64,000 bases of DNA from Trichosphaerium sp. ATCC 40318 (Eukaryota > Discosea > Flabellinia > Trichosidae), in contig JALMLS010000081.1 in the NCBI GenBank assembly GCA_038496445.1, positions 62,001 to 126,000 of the forward strand, given 5' to 3'. The notes under the pieces were generated by a model. That model saw nothing but the letters and a program-made list of their open reading frames with translations, ran no database searches and had not been told where the DNA came from. A program made the position numbers and the translations under genes. Shown piece by piece: positions 35,629-47,954 of the stretch. Each line of letters begins with the position of its first letter. Positions within the stretch are counted from its first letter, which is position 1.

Positions 35629-37894
35629 ATGTCGGATCAACGAAAGGGGTTCTTTTCGCGTATCTCTAGTATATTCTCTTCGCAAGGTATTACCTAACAA
35701 CCAAAATTGTAACAAAAAACAATTTCGTCTTACATGAAGCCAACACGCGTTTATTTCTCAATTTCGAGCGATCCACGCTATTTCCCTCGCTGTAATAACG
35801 CCATCTTCTACAGAAATAGCACCAAAGAGGACAGAACCACCCATTGTTCACGAAGAAGACACTATCAAAATAGCAGTGCGTAGGAGTATAGCTGGGATAA
35901 ATTAATAATTTTGTCCAAGGTAATTGGTGGGAGTAAAGTGGGTAAAAGCTCTGTTGTACGCAGGTTTATACATTCATGCTATACGCGACAATATGAGCCA
36001 ACAATAGGCAAGGAAAAACACGATATTTAACAAAAATCGAGCGCTTATGCATTATATCAGGTTTTGATACGTTCTCTCAAGCATACGAGCACCCTACAAT
36101 AGAAACTGATCATCACTACAGACTTGTTTTTTGGGATGTAGCCGCACCTGAAGTACGCGCTGTTACGCCATAATTTTGAAGAGGGTATTGGCTTTCCAAA
36201 CAAGAGGAAATTTTGCCTTGTTAGGATTCCTTTATCCGAAAATCTGAACTTTTGCAGAAATACCGAAAAAAACATCTAAACTTCGACCCTTTTTATCCGT
36301 TATACTCACAAAACATCTCCTTTAGTTGTACGGCAAGCACCATACAAGTATTTTTCATAAAGTGCATGGAGTCATTATGGTTTTTGATTGCACAGATGTC
36401 TCAACTGTAGATGTACGCACTCTCTCTCGGTTGAACCGTTCCTTTTTTTGTATCACGTTTTTTTTTCAAATATTGACAATGTATACGTGTAGGTTATAGA
36501 CCAATGGCGCCTCATCTTGTCTACAGAACAGTTTTCTTCGCTTGCGAATGTTCCTGTAGCTTTATTTGCGAATAAAGTGGATAAAGGCAATCTTGTCTTA
36601 AGCAGACAGGATCTTGACACTGTACGTACTTGCTTTTTGTAGAGTCGTTATTAACTTTTGTTTTGTAGTACTGTAAAAAATGCAATTTTAAGTTTTGGGC
36701 GTTCACATCTGCAGCGGAGGAAGGCACAGTGGAGTCATCTGTACATCGTCTATTGGCAATGATTTTAAGCGCCAAGCAAGATAAAATAAGTGAAGATGAT
36801 GCTGTTATGATAACAACAGAGTCAGATGCTGTACCTGTTACAAAACGGATAACTATCAAAGGAGGTAGAAGGCCACAGCCCTCTGACTTGTTCACAAATA
36901 GCGACTATTCGCAGTCCCAAGATGGAGACAGTGCGCAATTTTCTGAAAGCTCTAGCATTGAGGCAATGCATGAGTCGTCTTCACCTATTGAAAGGAAAAT
37001 GACAGAACAAGAGAAAACAAGATTTTCTGAAGTAAAGGCACGTGCTTTTTAGCATACAAGCATACATTAGTACCCACAACTGATTTTTTTGGATTTTTTT
37101 AATGGTTAAATTGATATCACGTGTCAAAAGTTAAACTGACGCTTATTTTTAGATCGTGATTGATGGATTTTATGGCAAGTTGGAGAAAGACTTGGATGAG
37201 ATAAAGGCGCAGGTTCAGGAACATAGAAAACACGATATATCCTTGCTAGAGCGACAACGTGTTGCTGAATATAATACACTCATGTACACTATGAACGCAT
37301 ACAAGCTGGTGCCAGAGATAAAGTGGGAAAACCAAGAAAAGATGAGTTTGGATTGGATACACAGCGCAGTCGTTTCGAATAAGAAGAAATGGGCTAAACT
37401 CTTGGAGAATCTAGATGTTGAAGTCCTTTTATTGAAATTAAATACAGATACACCATCTGCTAATGGCGATACGGTCGTTCGACAACAACACGACTCAAGA
37501 TTTTTGAACGAGAATATTCTAAAGAAAAGCGGAGACGATGCGCCGCTCTATCACTTGAATAGCTACGACGTTTCTCAGAGGGCTCAGAAGCCACGTGGCG
37601 ATGTATTTTTATCAAAACAAGTACAAAAGGACATTAATTCAACTGGTCCTGGAACCTCTGCGCAAAAGAGGCGCAATCCTTTCACGAGGCAAAGAAAGTA
37701 CGTTATTAAACCTGGTTTTATTTTTGAAAGTGGAACTAATGCTCACGTGATCTAGGGTCGCAAATGGCAATAGTTCAAAGGCACGCGCTGGTGCGCGTAC
37801 CATGGGCTTCGGTTTTAGGAAGATTGGTCAACAGAAACCTGAAGCATCAGTGTCTCTAGCTCTACAGCAAGACACAGCCTCCACTGGAGAATAG
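35629..37894 (+). CDS. Atypical Ras/Rab-like GTPase with long C-terminal extension
   Basis: Starts MSDQRKGFFSRISSIF. The G domain follows: P-loop VIGGSKVGKSSVVRRF, switch I ending YEPTIG, strand VFWDVAAPE where Ras family has DTAGQE, NKxD as FANKVDKG, and TSA as the G5 motif. The DxxG glycine and catalytic Gln are therefore missing. About 300 residues follow the G domain, with a predicted coiled coil (GKLEKDLDEIKAQVQEHRK) and basic end; no C-terminal prenylation Cys is seen. Two introns, 36008-36060 and 37038-37152, use GC donors. Likely a Rab-like protein with altered or absent hydrolysis. Confidence 0.8.
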
Positions 37895-38095
37895 CAAAAA
37901 AATGAGCCAGTGAAAAACAACAATTTTTTTTGACCTTGTTTGTAAATAAAATCGCGTATTATCTTGTACCCCCGTTTTATTTGATAATCAACATGATTGC
38001 TAAGGTTATGGAGACATCTTTCTTGACATTTTGAGTTTTACGTAAACCTTTTTTCATTTGTTGTTTGTTTTGGAAAAAAAGAACTACTTTTAGAA

Positions 38096-40367
38096 CTAGA
38101 TGAGAACCACAATGGCGATCACAATGAGAGCTATTATAGCTGGCGATAGACCGCTGTTAGAGCTTTGGTTGCATTTATCTTGTACGGAGAATAATACAGA
38201 TAAGTGACCTAAAACCTCAGTGCTTAGACTGACATGATCCTATTTTAGGATGTACCTCGTTTATCGTCAATTGGTGTACCGGTTGTTGTCGTACAACCCC
38301 TGTTAATTTCTTTTATGTTAATGTCCACTTCAACACAGTTTTGACTATAAAGAAATATGTCCCGTATCTAAATCAAAGTTACAATGTGTGACGTTTCACT
38401 TGATCACGTGCTTCGCCATCTATTATATTATCCGCAGTAAATTTGATATCGCCTGTTACACTTGCACATGCTGTGTAGTAATTAAATACTCAATTGGTTT
38501 CATATAGGACGTACCGGTAAATGTGAGTACAGAGGCATCTGCAAAAGTCTGAGTTGCATTGATTGTTACATTGGCATTGAATACATAGGTCCCATTCCAC
38601 AGTGTAGGTACTATGATGGTGACAGGATCATCTGCAATCCAATTATCTGATTTTTAAATAAAGTAAGGAACTTCCAGCACATGACCAAGTTGCATTACCG
38701 CATATACAATTAAAATCTGGGAGTTGGGTGCCTCCACAAGAGGTTTCTTTGATCCATTCATCTAACAAAAAGGTTCAACGGCATTCGTTTGTTTCTCTTT
38801 TTCGTACTCCCAGCACAAAAGTATTCATTTGAAGGTCGTGTATCTAGACTGCATTGTCTCTATCGTAATTGACGTTAATGGGACTATAAAGCGTTGTTTT
38901 TGTACCGACTGGTATGCGCCAATATCTTCCAAACCCGGTAATCGAATGACACCATCTATTGTCGAGGACTGTTACTAAACTACAATTTGTATTGAGCGTA
39001 CCAATGTCGTAGTTTATGGTACTCTGACTCGATATTGGTACTGTTGCGATTTAAGGCTTGGAACTCAGGACGTTAAAGGAACGTACCATCAAATATACTT
39101 GAGGATTGTTTTGCATTTAAACGGTAGTCTCCATTGTCAATATCTGAAAAAAAACAAGCCTCTACATTGAGCACAGTTGGTCCATATTGTTTGCTTGTCA
39201 TCACCAAAGAGTTGATGAAAGTCCAATCGTCAATGCCGTCTTCGTCTTCGTTTTCCTCAATCCTAGTAATATCTGTGTGCATTAGTGTTGAAGTAATAGC
39301 GCTCATGTGTGCCTTTGCCGAACGTTCCATACTCAAGAGTAAACTTCCCATCCTTTTTAGTATCGCAATCAGCGAGTAGCGCTTGGGTATGTTAGATGTT
39401 ACCAAAAAGTACAACTGGTACCCGCTTCTATGTTGCCGTGGATCAAAACATTTGACACAACAAAATGTGCTGAATCGTGACAGCTATTAGAGAAATACGT
39501 CAAAGTTTGTTTTAGAATACAAAACTCGTACTCAAAAATCTTGTTTGATTCACATGTGTTGGAGTTGTACATAAATTTATCTACAAGATTCAATGAGCGT
39601 CATGTAATTTAGGAGTAGTACCAACTATTACAACCGTCTCCACACACTTGCTTGTTGACCTTATAAACTCTAAAGGCGGTTACAGATGTAGGTATTACGT
39701 GGCATACTCTCAGTGCACCCAGTGGCAGTACTATCAACAAGTAGTAGTCGCCCACTTTCTACATCAATTACTTCTTTGATCTTGTCAGAGTAATCGGCTG
39801 TAAAACTCATCTCTCTAAATTCTACAAGATTACTTTGGGTGCAGGCTGTATTTATGATAATTTGTTCGTCTTCTTCACTAAAAGTAATTTCTCCATTTCG
39901 AAAAGTGATGTCGTGTGAGTCTACGTCAAAGTTATGTTACAACGAGACCATGGAAACATACTGCCGTTGATGGTTATTATGGGTGATGCCTGTTTGTTGA
40001 ACGTAAAGCCTTCAGTGGTAATGTTTGTGCAGTTTGTTAGTGTGATAGACTCGAAATTTATCTGGCAAGTTGTAAATTTTAAAATTAGAACACATTTGTT
40101 TTTTTGTATCACGTGCCCTGGTGTTACCATCCCAAACGACCCTAATGTCGCTGAAGCCGTCCCAAGTCATATTATGAAGCCCATCACCGCTTATTTGCAC
40201 GCAGTCGTCACTCTGCAAATGATATGTTGGCCTGAAACCATATTATGTAAACGTACTATAGTAACACTGCCCAAATTATCAACTTCTCTGCAAGCCTCGC
40301 CAAAACCAAACAAGCATACCAGTATACACAACATAACCACGCGGTGTATAGCATTAGACGCTAACAT
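38096..40367 (-). CDS. Secreted/membrane beta-helix-like protein, tandem copy A, tail truncated
   Basis: Start ATG 40367: signal peptide MLASNAIHRVVMLCILVCLF then Cys-containing region. Exons carry rungs such as FESITLTNCTNITTEGFTF, typical of parallel beta-helix or Asn-rich ectodomains with many NxT/S sites. Near 38190-38100 a transmembrane segment starts after CNQSSNSGLSPAIIALIV, and a TAG stops the frame at 38096 within the membrane helix (VVLI then stop). Copy B continues with a basic tail here. Exons are separated by small introns; the one at 40062-40116 uses a GC donor. Function unknown; plausible cell-surface adhesion protein. Confidence 0.65.
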
Positions 40368-40534
40368 GAGGTTCGAGTTGTGTGAAATACAGAAAAGTGT
40401 TCTAAACTATTCCTGTGATAAAAAAGATTGTTTACACCAAAAACCATTTATTTTCCCCTCAACACGCCCTTGAACAACTGTAGCAACTCATTTACCCAAT
40501 TTCAAATAGTTGAATTACAGCGATAGATTTAAAA

Positions 40535-40741
40535 ATGAGCGTCATTGCCACTAATTACTTTTGGACGTTAGCCCGTATTCCAATTAACGTCGTGTATGGA
40601 GTAAAGGGTGTAGGATTTAACAGAACGCTATTTCAGGTCAACTCCTTTGAAGAAAGGTTGACATTCAAACAAACTAGCAAATCAGCACTCCAAAGAGGAC
40701 ATAGCCACTCATTGATCACCGGCAGTATCAAACAGCAGTGA
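40535..40741 (+). CDS. Small hypothetical ORF between tandem copies
   Basis: ATG-started frame of 68 codons (MSVIATNYFWTLARIPINVV). It lies between the two minus-strand copies on the opposite strand. Composition is compatible with a small mitochondrial membrane protein, but nothing is recognised. Confidence 0.25.
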   Translation: MSVIATNYFWTLARIPINVVYGVKGVGFNRTLFQVNSFEERLTFKQTSKSALQRGHSHSLITGSIKQQ

Positions 40742-40790
40742 ACAGTAATTTTTTTTTGTAACAAATAAGCAGCCTTCACGTGGCACTACA

Positions 40791-43152
40791 TTAAGAGGCT
40801 TGCTCTCGAACCGTTTTACGCTTGAACGGCGTAATCTTGCTCCGAAGCTGTGGTACTTTGAGTCCAACAACTACAATGACTACAACAGCGATGAGAACCA
40901 GAATGACGATCACAATGGCAGCTACTGCAGCTGGCGATAGACCATTGTTAGAGCTTTGTTTGCATTTATCCTGTACGGAGAATAATACAGAAAAGTGACC
41001 TAAAACCTCAGTGCTTAGGCCGACATGATCCTATTTTAGGATGTACCTTGCTTATCGTCCATTGGTGTACCAGTTATTATCGAACAACCCTTGTCAATTT
41101 CTTCTACGTTGATGTTATCCAGTTCAGCGCATTGTTGACTATACAGAAATACGTCCCTTGTCTAAAATACGTTACTATGCGTGCCGTTTCACTCTATCAC
41201 GTGCCTCATTGTCTTTTATATTATCAGAATCAAATTTGATATTACCTGTTACGCTTGCACATGCTGTGTAGTATTTAATATGCACTGCTTTCGTGTTACA
41301 ATACGCACCAGTGAATGTGAGTACAGAGTCATCTGCAAAAGTCTGAGTTGTATTAATTGTTGCATCATCATTGAATACATAGGTCCCATTCCACAGTGTA
41401 GGTACTAAGATGGTGACAGGATCATCTGCAACCCATGTGTCTGTGATATTAAAAAAGTAAGGAACAGCATGTGAGTAAGTTGCATACCGCATTTACAATT
41501 AAAATCTGTGAGTTGGGTGCCTCCACAAGAGGTTTCTTTGATCCATTCATCTAACAAAAAGGTTCAACGGCATTCGTTTGTTTCTCTATCGTACCCCCAG
41601 CACAAAAGTATTCATTTGAAGGTCGTGTATCTATACTGCATTGTCTCTATCATAAATGACGTTAATGAGAGTGTAAAGCGTTGTTTTTGTACCGACTGGT
41701 ATGCGCCAATATCTTCCAAACCTGCTAATCGAATGACACCATCTATTGTCGATGACTGTTACTAAACTACAATTTGTATTGAGCGTACCAATGTCGTAGT
41801 TTATGGCGCTCTGACTCGATATTGGTACTGTTGCGATTTAAGTCTTGGAACTCAGTACTTTAAAGGAACGTACCATCAAATATACTTGAGGATTGTTTTG
41901 CATTTAAACGGTAGTCTCCATTGTCAATATCTGAAAAAAAACAAGCCTCTACGTTGAGCACAGTTGGCCCATATTGTTTGCTTGTCATCACCAAAGAGTT
42001 GATGAAAGTCCACTCATCAATGTCGTTTTTGTCTTCATCTTCCTCAATCCTGGTGATATCTGTGTGCATTAGTGTTGAAGTAATAGCGCTTGTGCGTGCC
42101 TTTGCCGAATGTTCCATACTCAAGAGTAAACTTCCCATCTTTATTAGTATCGCACTCAGCGTGTAGCGCTTGGGTATGTTAGATGTTACCAAATTATACT
42201 GGTACCCGCTTTAATGTCACCATGGATCAAAACATTTGACACAACAAACTGTGCAGAATCGTGACAGCTGTTAGGGAAAACGTCAAAGTTTGTTTTAGAC
42301 ATATAAAACTCGTACTCAAAAATCTTGGTTGATTCACACGTGTTGGAGTTGTACGAAAATTTATCTACAAGATTCAATGAGCGTCATGTAATTTAGGAGT
42401 AGTACCAACTGTTACAATCGTATCCGCACACTTGCTGTCTGACCTTATAAACTCTAAAGGAGGTTACATAAGAAGGTATTACGCGGCATACTGTCAGTGC
42501 ACCCAGTGGCAGTACTATCAACAAGTATTAGTCGCCCACTTTTTACATCAATAACTTCTTTGATCTTGTCAAAGTAATCGGCTGTAAAACTCATTTCTCG
42601 AAAGTCCACCTTATTATTTTGGGTGCAGGCTGTATTTATGATAATTTGGTTGTCTTCTTCACTAAAAGTAATTTCTCCATTTTGAAAAGTGATGTCGTGT
42701 GAGTCTACGTCAAAGTTATGTTACAGCGGGACCATGGAAACATACAGTCGCTGACGGTTATTATGGGTGCTGCCTGTTTGTTGAATGTAAAGCCTTCAAT
42801 GCTAATGTTTGTGCAGTTTGTTAGTGTGATAGACTCGAAATTTATCTGGCAAGTTGTAAATTTTAACAATTAGAACACATTTGTTTTTATGTATCACGTG
42901 CCCTGGTGTTACCATCCCAAACGACCCTAATGTTGTTATACCCTTCCCAAGTCATATTATGAAGCTCATCGCCGCTTATTTGCACGCAGTCGTCACTCTA
43001 CAAATGACATGTTGGCCTGAAACCATAGTATGTAAACGTACTGTAGTAACACTATCTAAATTATCAACTTCTCTGCAAGCCTCGCCAAAACCAAACGAGC
43101 ATACTATTATACACAACATAACCACGCGCTGTACGGTAGTAGACTCTAACAT
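40791..43152 (-). CDS. Secreted/membrane beta-helix-like protein, tandem copy B, full length
   Basis: Start ATG 43152 with signal peptide MLESTTVQRVVMLCIIVC. Nearly the same exon order as copy A at an offset of about 2,785 bp: SDDCVQISGDELHNMTWEGY, FESITLTNCTNISIEGFTF, SHDITFQNGEITFSEED, VFNDDATINTTQTF and others. The last exon gives a complete transmembrane helix (AAVAAIVIVILVLIAVVV) and a basic tail (KITPFKRKTVREQAS). Probably a type I surface protein. The rungs suggest a right-handed beta-helix; some other beta-solenoid is possible. Intron 42846-42901 uses a GC donor. Confidence 0.7.
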
Positions 43153-43378
43153 GACGACCTCGTATGTTTTATACAGTTTGTGCTCAAGAAAAGTGTACGG
43201 AAAATGGTAGTTAAGTGGTTGTCAGAACTCTAAACTACCTCCGCACGTGTCTACAAGACAGTGCTAGAATAGTGGCTTCGTAAGGTTTTCGAGATTGTGC
43301 GTGCGATGCGCTCTTTACCCAAATATAGTTTCCTTAATCGGCTTGGGACTCTTCAGCTGTTAAGGCGCTCTTGTCTGA

Positions 43379-43592
43379 CATGCTGCAAGGGCTACGCACT
43401 GCGTTTACATCGAGGGCGTGTAAAACACTAATCGTTGGGATAAATAAACGAGCGATTACAGCTAAGCGTCAAAACCGCCATTATTGCGATGACGACGAAG
43501 GTACAACGCCAAAAAAACGTCTTTTGGACTTGTTACGTCATATTAAACTCAGTAGTTATCAAAGAACGCCCAAAGAGCTTTTGGGAGGATAA
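43379..43592 (+). CDS. Small hypothetical protein
   Basis: ATG-started frame of 70 codons (MLQGLRTAFTSRACKTLIVG), basic, with a presequence-like amphipathic start followed by RHYCDDDEGTTPKKRLLDLL. No family recognised. It ends 51 bp before the next gene's ATG, so either it is a compact separate gene or not coding. Confidence 0.35.
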
Positions 43593-43643
43593 AACAAATC
43601 ATAGAGTGTTTCTAGATGAGGTTTGACATTATTTTGTAGCGCC

Positions 43644-46600
43644 ATGATTAATAGCGTGTACACGCCTGACAAAACGCTGTAGTGCGCTAAAAAATTGAGT
43701 CTGGACGAATTACCGCAACAATGGTTTACTGTCAAAAAAGACGAGATTGTTGAACTTGGTGGCAGGCCACTACTTGAGCACGTCTCATAACCACAAGGCT
43801 TTGTTCCTTACTGACATGTCACGTCTGTTTTTGTAGAAAGTATGATGGCAATTTCTTGAATTCCCTCAAAGCCACATTTCCTGAACACTCATGGGACATG
43901 CAACTCATAGGCAAGTTCCTTCCTTCTTCACCATGATAAATCTTATTTTTTGTGTCTTAGAGAGTAGAGTTGATGGGTTGTCCTGGTACAAGACAGATCA
44001 CCAAGAAGCCTTCTTGGAGAGAGTATGGACATATCTTTGTGGTAGTTTTACTGTTCTAACTGAAACTTAGATTTGCGAGCACCTTGAGATGAAGGACTTG
44101 AATGATTGGTACAACGTTTCTAGAATACAACTCAAGAAAGCAGGAGGTTCCAATCTCTTAAAGTACGCCACACCAGACACTATTTTGAAAAAACCTATTT
44201 ATTGATGTATTGTCCACAAGACGTTTTAAAATGGGAGTACCGCAGCTATTACAGACAATGTATCCAGATAAAAATTGGCGTCTATGGCAAATTAGTATGA
44301 TACTACGAAACCTATCACGTGTTTTTAATACTCACATTTTGTGTATAGAAGCAAGACGGCAGAAGGGTTTTTGGACTATTCAAGCCAATCAAGACAACTT
44401 TATTGCTTGTGTACGATCTATGCACACACACGATCAGTTTTTTTGACCTTGTCATCTTTTAGCTGAAAGAAGACCTTGAAATAAAACAAGAACCAGAAGA
44501 CTGGTACAACGCTGGGCTCAATGCAAATAGGATTAAGAACATGGGTGCCATTGGCCTTCTCAAGTGCGTAGAATAATTGGACTACCCTTTCCAGCCACGT
44601 GACATACATCTAAGCTGACTACGTATTGTTTGTTAGGGAGTACGATAACTCCATTCCCAAGATGTTCTCAGCGTTGCTTCCTGGCACAAAGTGGAATATA
44701 CGTCGTCTCACAAGTAAATTGAGTGAGAAGGATTACTTTGCAATTGAGGCGAATAGGAAAATATTCCTAGACGAGGTCTACACTATGCAAACAGTCTGCA
44801 GCTAACTCCCAATCAGCTAGGCAAGATCCTCAATTTCAGCGGCATGTCTGAGTGGTACAGCGTATTTCCAGCAGCACTAACCAACTACGGTGGCGGAGAG
44901 CTGTTAACGTATGGGTTTTAAAAATTGTATCCCGTTGCTTACTATACGATAGGTTATACAATAACTCATTGCGTGAAGTGTTAATGAATGTGTATGATGG
45001 CTACGAATGGGACTTGAAAAAATTCGGTATGTCATTCATTGTATACAGGCTGAGGGGTTTGTGCTGACATCAGTCCCAGGTCCTACAGACGAGGAACTTG
45101 CGCAGATATCTCGAAAGGACGAAGAATTCAGAGCACAAAAGAAACAGTTAACAAAGGTGATTTCGGTTTAAATACTGGTTAACTTACTCAATTGCAAATT
45201 AGATTGGAAGAGATCTGGGTGTTAAGAATATACCAGGAGATTGGTACAATGTAACAATAGCGAGTATAGTCAGGAAGGGTGGCAAATTTGCGAGGTACTT
45301 AAGGCTGTATACATGTAATCAAACTAATACCTTGGTTAGCGAGTACAATGATTTGTTAGATTTGCTAGTGGCATTCTACCCTGAGCAACAATGGGATTAC
45401 TTCAAAGCAAGGTAGACCAATCACCATTGCTTTCGTAGTTACGGGTTAGCTAAAAGATTGCTTTAGGAATGAATCTATTCCAAGCGATCTCACCAAACTG
45501 AAAAAGTTCTTTGATTGGGTGGGTGATAGAGTTGGTGTAGAGCAACTTGACGATTGGTATACTGTAAAGAAAAAAGATGTTATGGCCTATGGTACGCGTA
45601 TTGAAATTCATCCTATGAAGACTTACGAGATTGTTCAACAGCGGATCCTGTAATTACTCAATGTGGCGGCGATTTGATTGACGTCCTACATCAAGTTTAC
45701 GAGCACCACAACTGGAAAGACTGGATGTTTAAACCGTTGCGATCTGATATTTGGTATGACATCGATACAGTAGTGCAGTGGATACGGTATGAAACACCAT
45801 ATTCCATGTTTGTTGTTGAATGATTTATTTTCTATTTAAGAGATTCGGAAAAAATGTTTCGCATTGAGAGACCTTCGGATTGGTATCGTGTCACAAAATC
45901 CCAAGTTACAGCCAATCAAGGAAATTCTCTTGTTGCACGGTATCGCGATAATTTTAATCAAGCAATGAGTATAGTATACCCACAAGGGGAGGTCAGAGGC
46001 GAGCTGTTATTCGATAGCAACCCTGGTCTTACCAAAACGTGCGTCCTCAATGTTCAACAGCGTTCCCCAACTGACTTGTACTTCGTCCTAGAATCCTTCA
46101 AACGCTTATTCCTCGCTTGTTCCCAGATGATGAGGTTGTAAGAGATTTCGCACATCCATGTTTGAAGCTGGCAGATGATATCAAGGCGCTTGGTGTTTTT
46201 AACGACAAGCTGGACTTTTATGTACCTACTAAAAAAATTGCCTTTGACTTTCAAGGCAAGCAAAACATTGGTATCATAGCAAACTCAACTGACGATATCG
46301 TTTTACAGAGGATGAGTTTAATTTACCTGCATCTGAGCGTCAAATGAGACCAGCATATGATTTCCACGCATTCTATGCACAAAAGACAGAAGCTTGTGCC
46401 AAAGAAGGTAATACAAAACAAACAGCCATAGAGGGCAATAGATTAATCATATCGAATATAGGTATAACACTGATACCTGTCCCTGGATGGTGGCGATATG
46501 ATGCTGATACTCTTATGGCTGCCATCAATTACTTAAAACCAGAAGCCTTTGGTGGAGACAAAGACAAAGCACGGCCAGTCATGTTCACTCCTGAAAATCA

Positions 46601-47833
46601 GTTTCAAAGAGGTACAATCATCTAAGATGTACAACAGCGAGGCAACACATTAACATGTACTCTACTAGGTAAAACTATACAACAACCTTGCGATTGGGAC
46701 CAAGAACAGGATCCAACAGGATGGTACACGGTTTCAGCTTATGAGCTTACACAATGTTGTCGTTACCTAACTATTTCTGTGTTAGGCTCATCTCTGAAAA
46801 GTATGATGGTATAAGAGCGTACTGGGACGGCGAAAAGTTCATCTCTAGAAACGGAAAAGTGCTTGGTATACCGCCTCCAGAATTCATAGAAGGCTTCCCA
46901 AAAAATATGACATTAGATGGCGAACTATGGTCCGTCTATCCCACCCTTACACAGCCCCTAAATTGAAATACGCAGGTCTGGTTATGGAGAACTACAAAAG
47001 GTGTTGACAAGTATAACTAGACAGCGCTCAGAGGCTAAAAAGAAGTGGGATCGTACGCACCACGACTTTTTTGCAACATGCTGACTTGTGCTAGAATTGG
47101 TGTATCACATTTTCGATTCGCCGTCTATACATCTACCTTTTGCACAACGCTACGAACTGTTAAGAGAGAAACTTATCCCTAAGGAGCATAAACACGCAAT
47201 CGTGATTGAACAGTATGAGTGTAAAAGCAAAGAGCACTTACTGAAAGACCTCGATAAAGTAGAGGCCATTAAAGGTATGGAATACCTTTTTGACTACTTT
47301 TTTGTACCTCACAACGCTAACCATTATCTAAAAGGAGAGGGCTTAGTTATACGCAACAAGTATGCGTATTACCTACCAGGACGGACATCCCAAGTACTCA
47401 AAGTCAAGGTAAACTGCTTTTCGTTTTTTGTGTTGTATTGCTCACAAACGTTTGTAGAAATCAGTGGAGATGGAAGTGAAGCTTGTTCGTCCATCCACAT
47501 CAAACAATTATTTGCTCGTAGAGTTGTACGTATAGCAGAATATACACGTGGGTTTTGCTAACTTCCGATAGGCCTGGCGGAGGTGAAATAAGCATAAGGT
47601 GTCAGACAAGTGACTATAAATTCCCTCCTGAAGTTGGCGCGATTTTGACAATCCACTACCAGGGTACAACTGCTGCTCAACGAGATCTCAAGTTCTTTAC
47701 AATTTAAACACTAATAATCAACGTAGGTATATCGCCAACTACAGGTAAACCACAATATCCATGGTTGCTTCGAGAGCGGTTTGATGTGACATGGGATGAA
47801 GTCAAGGAAAGACACAATAACCAAAACTTGTAA
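43644..47833 (+). CDS. Repeat / Vsr-like nuclease / ATP-dependent DNA ligase fusion protein
   Basis: About two dozen exons keep phase from ATG 43644 to TAA 47833, roughly 1,000 residues. (1) To about 46030: around seven repeats of 70-80 residues with DWYxV ... GGxxLL ... YxxSLxxxLxxxYPExxWxxxxF, e.g. DLNDWYNVSRIQLKKAGG, LLKEYDNSIPKMFSALLPG. (2) About 46092-46620: LFPDDEVVRDFAHPCLK, LDFYVPTKKIAFDFQGKQ, then GITLIPVPGWW, the pattern of Vsr/PD-(D/E)xK-like endonucleases. (3) 46680 on: ligase motif I SEKYDG, SRNGK, LDGELW, GEGLVIR, LKVK, and an OB-fold end with QYPWLLRERFD. Introns 43778-43836 and 43911-43960 use GC donors; intron 43656-43682 is only 27 nt. Nicking and sealing in one chain is inferred; no homologue was compared. 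Confidence 0.8.
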
Positions 47834-47954
47834 ATTAAAATAATAATAACCAACCAACATCGTCATTGAAAACAATGTCTGCATCTGACACGGTGAAATG
47901 TGTTGACGACAAATTGACGTTTTGTTAATTCTAAAACAAAATCGTTGGTGACAC

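Noticed and set aside
39934-40473. Long plus-strand open frame over the 5' part of copy A (and its relative near 42881-43210)
   Set aside because: It is antisense to the spliced minus-strand gene, which has a signal peptide and shared exons in both copies.
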